Assembly (NCBI GenBank): GCA_031398365.1 | Contig: JANNND010000322.1 | Coordinates: 1-9,783 of the forward strand | DNA from: JAFDVL01 sp031398365 | GTDB lineage: Bacteria > Acidobacteriota > Blastocatellia > RBC074 | DNA: 9,783 bases | Reading direction: 5' to 3' | Part shown: positions 1 through 7,905 of the stretch, piece after piece | How the letters are laid out: each line of letters opens with the position of its first letter | How positions within the stretch are numbered: position 1 is the stretch's first letter | Program-made: the position numbers and the translations under genes | The notes under the pieces: generated by a model | What the model saw: the letters and a program-made list of their open reading frames with translations, nothing else | Databases searched by the model: none | Told to the model about the DNA's origin: nothing

Positions 1-1
1 T

Positions 2-487
2 CGCAATCAGGGTCAGGCCAATCCGCCGCTTTCTGGCAGCGTGACGGGCCTGAAGAATGGCGATGTCATCACGGTCAGTTACAGCACGACGGCGACCATT
101 GCCAGTGCGCCGGGCAACTATCCGATCACCGCGACCTTGAGCGATCCGGGCAATCGTCTGAGCAATTATCAAGTCACCAACACACCCGGCACGCTCAAGG
201 TCTTCAATAGCTGCGGCATCAGCCCCGTGCCGTTCTTTGCGACTGTTGGCGTGGTGGGCGGGTACTGGAATTATTACCAGCCGCTGAGCGCCTCGCCCCC
301 AGGGATTTACACGTTCAGTCTGTTTGCGGGAACGTTGCCGCCGGGGCTGAGCATCGTGAATTCCTTCGGGCAATACACGTTGCAAGGGACGCCGACGACG
401 CGCGGGGTGTACACGTTCACGTTGCTGGCCAAACGCACCGGCACCACGTGTGAGGCTGTGCATACCTACACCATCACGATCCAGTAA
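2..487 (+). CDS. C-terminal part of a secreted MBG / putative-Ig domain protein (5' end outside window)
   Basis: The reading frame is open from the first complete codon of the window, so this is the last 161 residues of a larger protein. The GTG at 41 is internal, because coding sequence of the same MBG character continues upstream of it. Visible residues 1 to about 66 match the second half of an MBG-type beta-sandwich repeat (SGSVTGLKNGDVITVSYS, then GNYPITATLSDP and NYQVTNTPGTLKV). From about residue 69 to the end is one putative-Ig (He_PIG-like) module, recognisable by TLPPGLSI, LQGTP and GVYTFTLLAK. It has a cysteine near each end that could form a disulfide. No membrane anchor or sorting tail follows; the protein ends ITIQ. 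Such modules are typical of secreted or surface-attached repeat proteins, so the role is probably structural or adhesive; a catalytic domain further upstream cannot be excluded. The protein beginning at 7906 reaches an MBG domain at the other window edge and may be a paralogue. Confidence 0.88.
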   Translation, partial: RNQGQANPPLSGSVTGLKNGDVITVSYSTTATIASAPGNYPITATLSDPGNRLSNYQVTNTPGTLKVFNSCGISPVPFFATVGVVGGYWNYYQPLSASPPGIYTFSLFAGTLPPGLSIVNSFGQYTLQGTPTTRGVYTFTLLAKRTGTTCEAVHTYTITIQ

Positions 488-491
488 GAGG

Positions 492-540
492 GAACACGCG
501 CGGCGGAGGGCCTGAAACAGGTCGTCCGCCGCGCGTGTTC
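492..540 (+). terminator. Strong hairpin, probable terminator of the preceding gene
   Basis: Positions 492-507 and 525-540 are perfect 16-bp inverted copies, very GC-rich. The intervening 17 nt contain a smaller hairpin (CCTG-AAA-CAGG, 511-521). It begins 5 nt after the stop codon at 485-487. The tract after it is only moderately T-rich, so intrinsic termination is likely but not textbook; the symmetric stem could also protect the transcript's 3' end. Confidence 0.75.
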
Positions 541-693
541 TTAGCCGTTTGCTCCTCCTCCATTCCTCTCTACCGCGCCTTCCGCGCCCGCCGAAATTGC
601 GTCTGACCAAAGCCATCAGGTACACTCTCATAAGCAGATAAAGACACACTGAAAAAGCAAGATACGCCAAGGGAAAGAAACGGTGATCCAGGG

Positions 694-3913
<3,220 letters not shown>

Positions 3914-3924
<11 letters not shown>

Positions 3925-4570
3925 GATCAGCGTTTTGCTGGCGGATGACCATCCGGTATTTCGGCGCGGACTGGGGCTAATGCTGGCCTCTGACGCGCAA
4001 ATTCAGATCGTCGGCGAAGTTCCCGATGGAACCCGGGCGCTGGAAAAAATCCTGGCGTTACAACCTGACATCGCCATTCTGGATGTGGAGATGCCCGGTC
4101 AGACGGGCTTTGACGTCGCGCGCGCATTGCAATCCTCCGACCTGGCCACGCGCATTATTTTCCTGACGATGCACCGCGACGAAGGCATTTTCAATACGGC
4201 GCTTGATCTGGGCGCACCAGGCTATTTGCTGAAAGAAAGCGCGTTTGAAGAAATTCTTGCCTGTGTCAAAGCCGTCGCCAGCGGTGAGAAATTTATCAGC
4301 CCGCAACTCTCTACCTTTCTGCTCCAGCGTGTCAGCCGCGCCACGGCTTTTGTCCAACAACAGCCCACCCTCAACGACCTGACGCCGAGCGAGCGCCGCG
4401 TCCTCAAAATGATCGCCCAACAACAAACCAGCCGCGCGATTGCCGAGGCGCTCTGCCTGAGCATTCGCACCGTCGAACGGCACCGCGAAAACATCTGCAC
4501 CAAGCTGGCCTTGCACGGCAGCAACGCACTGCTCAAATTCGCGCTTGAGCACAAAGAGCAGTTGGTTTAG
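3914..4570 (+). CDS. NarL/FixJ-family response regulator (receiver + LuxR-type HTH)
   Basis: A 218-residue transcription regulator, the expected phosphorylation partner of the kinase just upstream. The receiver domain has the acidic pair Asp11/Asp12, phospho-acceptor Asp57 in ILDVEMPG, Thr85 in FLTMH and Lys107 in GYLLKES. A LuxR-type helix-turn-helix follows at about 153-213 (LTPSERRVLKMIAQ, then SIRTVERHRENICTKL). All residues needed for phosphotransfer are present. The start at ATG 3914 is chosen because GGGGAGA (3904-3909) lies at the right distance and the receiver fold begins at once. It overlaps the kinase's last 11 bp, which suggests translational coupling. Target genes cannot be read from the sequence; the exported-protein genes downstream are candidates by position only. 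Confidence 0.97.
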
Positions 4571-4577
4571 AAAAAAA

Positions 4578-4718
4578 GGCAGGAAAAGCAAAAAGCAAAA
4601 GGCAAAAGGTCGGCACTTTATCTTTTTCAGATAGCTGCGCGTAGCCTTCCGAATCCCACTTTTGCCATTTGCCATTTGCTTTTTGCCATTTGCCTTCCTG
4701 TCTTTTGCTTTTCCTGCC
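4578..4718. repeat. Inverted heptamer-repeat element in the intergenic region
   Basis: Positions 4578-4593 and 4703-4718 are exact 16-bp inverted copies (GGCAGGAAAAGCAAAA and its complement). Inside the left end, 4587-4607 are three consecutive 7-mers (AGCAAAA, AGCAAAA, GGCAAAA). Towards the right end, 4660-4694 are five consecutive 7-mers in the opposite orientation (TTTTGCC, ATTTGCC, ATTTGCT, TTTTGCC, ATTTGCC), including an exact 14-bp direct repeat 21 bp apart. The arms could fold into a long imperfect hairpin in RNA from either strand. It starts 7 nt after the stop of the response-regulator gene, so it may end that transcript. The pattern recalls the heptanucleotide short tandem repeats known in cyanobacteria; kinship is not implied. 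Confidence 0.8.
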
Positions 4719-4734
4719 GCCTCGCTGCCCACCA

Positions 4735-4776
4735 AAAATGGGTAGTCCCACCCATACGAAAATGGGTAGTCCCACC
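4735..4776. repeat. Two exact 18-bp direct repeats upstream of the receiver gene
   Basis: AAAATGGGTAGTCCCACC occurs at 4735-4752 and again at 4759-4776, identical, with a 24-bp period. Each copy contains a short inverted motif, TGGG-TAGT-CCCA. The pair sits 79-120 bp before the start codon at 4855. It could be a regulator-binding pair or a fragment of a dispersed repeat; the sequence alone does not decide. No recognisable promoter boxes can be assigned with confidence nearby. Confidence 0.7.
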
Positions 4777-4854
4777 AATAGGCAACAGCCGCCTTTCCGC
4801 CGATCATCTCTCCTGTCACCAAATCAACCGCAAATGAATTAACAAGAGACTGCC

Positions 4855-5247
4855 ATGAAACTGCTGATCGTCGAGGACAACCCAAGCGTACGCCAAATGA
4901 TCCGGCGCATGGCGGTGGGAATCGCTGACGAAATCAGCGAGTGCAGCGATGGCAGCGACGCGCTGGCGCAGTATGCCGCTGAACTGCCTGATTGGGTGCT
5001 GATGGATGTACGAATGCCACGGCTCAACGGCATCCACGCGACACGCCAGATCAAAACAGCCTTTCCGGCAGCCCGCATCGTCATTGTCACCAGCTTTGAT
5101 GAAGCGGGGCTGCGCGAAACCGCGCAACAAGCCGGAGCCTGCGGCTACGTGCTGAAGGAAAACTTGAGCGATTTGCGGCAGTTGCTGCGGAGCAGAGGCG
5201 CGGGAGAATTAAACACAACCCAGTACTCCTGTCTTAGGCAGGAATAA
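4855..5247 (+). CDS. Receiver-only (CheY-like) response regulator
   Basis: A 130-residue protein consisting of a single receiver domain with no output domain. All phosphorylation residues are present: Glu7/Asp8, phospho-acceptor Asp51 in LMDVRMP, Thr79 in IVTSF and Lys101 in GYVLKEN. The sequence resembles NarL-type receivers, but the protein stops shortly after the last receiver helix (LSDLRQLL) with a tail of about 20 residues and no helix-turn-helix. The tail's DNA forms a hairpin (5224-5246) reaching the stop codon. The ribosome site is weak (AAGAGA, 4843-4848). The gene is 9 bp upstream of the secreted deacetylase gene and almost certainly shares its transcript, an unusual partner for a receiver. 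It may act as a phosphate sink or a protein-interaction switch for a kinase such as the one at 694; this is inference. A decayed relative lies at 7813-7884. Confidence 0.93.
   Translation: MKLLIVEDNPSVRQMIRRMAVGIADEISECSDGSDALAQYAAELPDWVLMDVRMPRLNGIHATRQIKTAFPAARIVIVTSFDEAGLRETAQQAGACGYVLKENLSDLRQLLRSRGAGELNTTQYSCLRQE
5224..5246 (+). promoter_or_regulatory. Hairpin overlapping the receiver gene's stop, next to the deacetylase ribosome site
   Basis: Arms 5224-5233 and 5237-5246 pair around a TTA loop with one mismatch and one G-U pair. The Shine-Dalgarno AAGGAG (5246-5251) for the gene at 5257 follows directly. CTCCT (5226-5230) could alternatively pair with AGGAG (5247-5251) and hide that site, so two exclusive folds are possible. 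A role in coupling translation of the two genes is inference. Confidence 0.45.
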
Positions 5248-5256
5248 GGAGAAAAA

Positions 5257-7131
5257 ATGAAACGACTTGTCTTAATGAAACGATTGCTACCTTTCACGAT
5301 TACTTTGAGTTTATTGCTTGGCTTCACGCTGTGGAGCGTGGAGCGCGGGGCGAAGGCCAAAGTCATTTCGGCAGGCGCGGCAAGGCCGGCCACCTCTCCG
5401 CTCGATCCGAGCAATTTCAATTTGCCGGGCGCTGCGCAGGCGGTCCGCGACTTGTATATCGTGGCGCACCAGGATGACGATCTTCTTTTCATGAATCCAA
5501 ACATCCAGAACTCCATCGCCGCCGGGAATACCGTCAAGGTCGTCTATGTGACCGCTGGAGATGCTTGTGACGTCGCGGAATACTGGGGCGAACGCGAGTC
5601 CGGGGCAAAGGCCGCCTATGCGCTGATGGCAGGGGTAGAGATAGTAGAGGGAGTGGATCCCTGGACGCTGACCGCTAACCCCATCACAGAGTACACACTC
5701 ACAGAACGGCCTGAGATCAGCCTCGTCTTTTTCCGCCTGCGAGCAGCCAAAGGCGAGGATGGTGCAACCTGTGATCCTGTTCCCGCTGGGGCTGATCCCG
5801 AGAGCCTGGAACTGTTATGGAAGAGCACCACGCCATCGTTGATTAAGGAGGTCTTGGCGGATAACCCGAAGGCTTACACGAAACAACAACTCATCGACGC
5901 ACTGGCAGCCCTGATCAACGCGTTCCAGCCCAACCTCATCAACACGCTGGATAGCAGCGGGCTCCCGTTCAACTGCTCGCCAGACGACCCAAACCCAGAC
6001 CCTTCAAAATGCGAAGTCAATTATCCCTATAACCAGAATAAATCTTATTATTATGATCACCGCGATCATTATTATTCTGCGTTGTTCGCGCGGGAAGCCC
6101 AAAAGTTATATACGCAACCGCACGTATTTCGGCAGTATCGTGGATATAGCAGCGCACTTGAGAGCGAAAACGTCACTGGTTCGGATTTGGAGCTAAAGCA
6201 GTTGGCATTTCAGGCCTATGCCTGGTGGGATAAGAACATTAAGCATAAGGATCCCCCCTTTGGCGAATTTTACCAGTTCTGGGTACCGCGGCAATACCTC
6301 GTAAACAGTGTAAACAGTTCGCCTGTGGTAGTGTGCCAGAACGTGACCGTCGCCGCCGGAGCCAGTTGCACGACCAACGCTTCGATCAACAACGGCTCCT
6401 TCGATTACGACAGCGGCGACACGATCACTATTACGCAATCTCCGGCTGGGCCGTACCCGCTCGGTTCAACCCTCGTCACCTTGACTGTCACCGATAATCA
6501 CGGTGCGTCGAGTTCCTGCCAATCCACGGTCACCGTCCTAGACACGACCAAACCGGTCATTAGCTGCCCGGCGAACATCATCACCTCGCTGCCATTGAAT
6601 TCGACCGCCACGGGCAAGGCCGTTACTTTCACCGTCACCGCTCCCGACACCTGTGGCAGCGCCACCGTCACCACCAGCCACGCCTCCGGTTCGGTGTTCC
6701 CACTTGGCACGACGACCGTGACGGCAACGGCGAACGATGGCCGAGGCAACACCCGCATGTGCAGTTTCACCGTCACAGTGCCCTATAACTTCAGCGGCTT
6801 CTTCCAACCCGTAGACAATCTGCCGACCGTCAACTCGGTCAATGCCGGACAATCCATTCCGGTGAAGTTCAGCCTGAGCGGCAACAAAGGCTTGAACATT
6901 TTCGCGGCAGGCTATCCGGTTTCGCAGCAGATCGCGTGCAGTGGCGGCGCGCCAACCGATGACATTGAGGAAACCGTGACGGCAGGCGCGAGCAGTTTGA
7001 GCTACGACACGACGACCGATCAGTACAAGTACGTCTGGAAGACTGACAAGGCGTGGAAGGGAACCTGTCGCAAGTTGCTGCTGAAGTTCAATGACGGCAG
7101 CACGCGCGAGGCGCTCTTCCAGTTCAAGTAA
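5257..7131 (+). CDS. Secreted PIG-L-family deacetylase with two HYR-type modules and a C-terminal PxKF domain
   Basis: A 624-residue exported protein. A signal peptide occupies about 1-34 (MKRLLPF..., TLSLLLGFTLWS). The PIG-L / LmbE-like zinc deacetylase domain follows: AHQDDD at 70-75 matches the family motif AHPDDE, with His71 and Asp74 as expected metal ligands and Asp73 as the likely base. HRDH at 268-271 fits the second metal-site histidine. The family removes N-acetyl groups from amino sugars; here export suggests an extracellular glycan or glycoconjugate, but the substrate is unknown. About 356-432 is an HYR-like module, 432-508 a clearer HYR module (DTTKPVISCPANI), and 509-624 a PxKF domain (IPVKFSLSG at 534-542). 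Cysteines in these modules may form disulfides. ATG 5257 is chosen because AAGGAG lies 5 nt upstream. Met7 (5275) begins a second MKRL and is the alignable start in the 7906 paralogue, but it lacks a ribosome site. Confidence 0.9.
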   Translation: MKRLVLMKRLLPFTITLSLLLGFTLWSVERGAKAKVISAGAARPATSPLDPSNFNLPGAAQAVRDLYIVAHQDDDLLFMNPNIQNSIAAGNTVKVVYVTAGDACDVAEYWGERESGAKAAYALMAGVEIVEGVDPWTLTANPITEYTLTERPEISLVFFRLRAAKGEDGATCDPVPAGADPESLELLWKSTTPSLIKEVLADNPKAYTKQQLIDALAALINAFQPNLINTLDSSGLPFNCSPDDPNPDPSKCEVNYPYNQNKSYYYDHRDHYYSALFAREAQKLYTQPHVFRQYRGYSSALESENVTGSDLELKQLAFQAYAWWDKNIKHKDPPFGEFYQFWVPRQYLVNSVNSSPVVVCQNVTVAAGASCTTNASINNGSFDYDSGDTITITQSPAGPYPLGSTLVTLTVTDNHGASSSCQSTVTVLDTTKPVISCPANIITSLPLNSTATGKAVTFTVTAPDTCGSATVTTSHASGSVFPLGTTTVTATANDGRGNTRMCSFTVTVPYNFSGFFQPVDNLPTVNSVNAGQSIPVKFSLSGNKGLNIFAAGYPVSQQIACSGGAPTDDIEETVTAGASSLSYDTTTDQYKYVWKTDKAWKGTCRKLLLKFNDGSTREALFQFK

Positions 7132-7142
7132 GCAGGGCAATG

Positions 7143-7175
7143 GCGTGGCAGTGGTGAACAACACGACTGCCACGC
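7143..7175 (+). terminator. Hairpin after the deacetylase gene, possible terminator
   Basis: GCGTGGCAGT (7143-7152) and ACTGCCACGC (7166-7175) are perfect 10-bp inverted copies, with three more possible pairs inside the loop. It lies 11 nt after the stop codon at 7129-7131. No strong T tract follows, so termination is plausible rather than certain. Confidence 0.6.
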
Positions 7176-7263
7176 TTGATGATCCCTCATCCTGCCAGCC
7201 GCATCTCACAACTTAATCGCATTACCCATAAACACATCACTCAACTTCAAAAGGAGATCAAAC

Positions 7264-7737
7264 ATGAAACGACAACTTACTACCGTTCTAACCGTCACAT
7301 TCCTCTTCTGCCTCGCGGTTGCGCTGGCTGGCATTCTGCATCAACGCGACCTCACGCCGAAGGCACAGGCCAGCAGCAGTCGCAGCGCGGCAGGCAAGTG
7401 TAAGCTGAGCAAGTTGGAAGGAACCTACGGCATTTTCGCCAATGGCACGGTGGTGACGCCGCCTCCCGGTTTACCAGCAGGCCCGTTTGCCACGGTCGGC
7501 ACGATGGAGGTGGAGGAAGACGGCACTGCCACCGTCAAGCTGACCCGCAGCTTCAACGGCATCATCACCCGCGAAACGCTGCCCGGCGTTTTGACAATCA
7601 ATGACGATTGCAGAGGCACGGCCATTTTCGGCGGCGTGCGCACCTTCGACATTATCTCGGTGGATGGCGGCGACGAACTGCAATTCATCCAAACCAATCC
7701 CGGCTCCGTCGTGACGGTGATCGCCAAACGGCAATAA
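7264..7737 (+). CDS. Small secreted protein of unknown function, acidobacterial lipocalin-like type
   Basis: A 157-residue protein with a clear signal peptide (MKRQLTTVLTVTFLFCLAVALAG, cleavage probably around residues 36-39). The mature part of about 115 residues looks like one small beta-barrel or beta-sandwich: KLEGTYGIFANGTV, then GPFATVGTMEVEEDGTATV, TRETLPGVLTINDDCRGTAIF and a final GDELQFIQTNPGSVVTVIAKR. Two cysteines, in GKCKLSK and NDDCRG, may form a disulfide. I recognise the pattern from uncharacterised secreted proteins in Acidobacteriota; no activity is known to me. The start is well supported by AAAAGGAG (7249-7256), 7 nt before ATG. Its first codons (ATGAAACGAC) match those of the exported proteins at 5257 and 7906, but the rest of the leader differs. 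It is flanked by hairpins on both sides, so it may be transcribed alone. Confidence 0.88.
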   Translation: MKRQLTTVLTVTFLFCLAVALAGILHQRDLTPKAQASSSRSAAGKCKLSKLEGTYGIFANGTVVTPPPGLPAGPFATVGTMEVEEDGTATVKLTRSFNGIITRETLPGVLTINDDCRGTAIFGGVRTFDIISVDGGDELQFIQTNPGSVVTVIAKRQ

Positions 7738-7747
7738 CGCAGACACG

Positions 7748-7835
7748 ACCACACCACATGCGCCTGCCATTGCGCTTGTTCACAGAACGCAATCCAACTG
7801 TAAACAGGCGCGATGGCAGGCGCATGTGGCGTGGT
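7748..7835. repeat. Long near-perfect inverted repeat between two exported-protein genes
   Basis: Arms 7748-7780 and 7803-7835 pair over 33 positions with one A-C mismatch (7753/7830) and two G-T pairs, around a 22-nt loop. It starts 10 nt after the stop of the gene at 7264 and could end that transcript. The right arm overlaps the remnant of a receiver gene (7813-7884). The left arm, read on the minus strand, encodes the same residues (MAGACGVV), so it looks like an inverted copy of that fragment rather than a designed terminator. Confidence 0.85.
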
Positions 7836-7884
7836 GCTGAAAGACAACCTGTTTGAGATGCGACGATTGCTCGCAAATCTATAG
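7813..7884 (+). pseudogene. 3' remnant of a receiver-only response regulator gene
   Basis: The frame from 7813 reads M, then AGACGVVLKDNLFEMRRLL and ANL before a TAG at 7882-7884. It aligns without gaps to the end of the receiver at 4855 (AGACGYVLKENLSDLRQLL): 13 of 19 residues are identical, including the conserved Lys of the phosphorylation site. A stop codon at 7801-7803 and unrelated sequence upstream show that the first three quarters of the domain, including the phospho-acceptor Asp, is gone. The stop comes at nearly the same place as in the intact gene, which argues that the ancestor was also receiver-only. As with the intact gene, an exported protein follows directly (ATG 7906, 21 nt later). 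Confidence 0.75.
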
Positions 7885-7905
7885 CCCAAACAAAGGAAGG
7901 AACAG

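Noticed and set aside
41..43. GTG as the start of the first gene
   Set aside because: The MBG-like coding sequence continues in frame upstream to the window edge, and no signal peptide follows the GTG.
4735..4776. Possible CRISPR repeats
   Set aside because: Only two copies with a 6-bp gap, no spacer-length intervals and no cas genes.
6041..6076. AT-rich quasi-palindrome around two GATC sites
   Set aside because: It encodes the conserved tyrosine-rich stretch and the HRDH metal motif of the deacetylase. Only 6 bp pair perfectly, so codon choice explains it.
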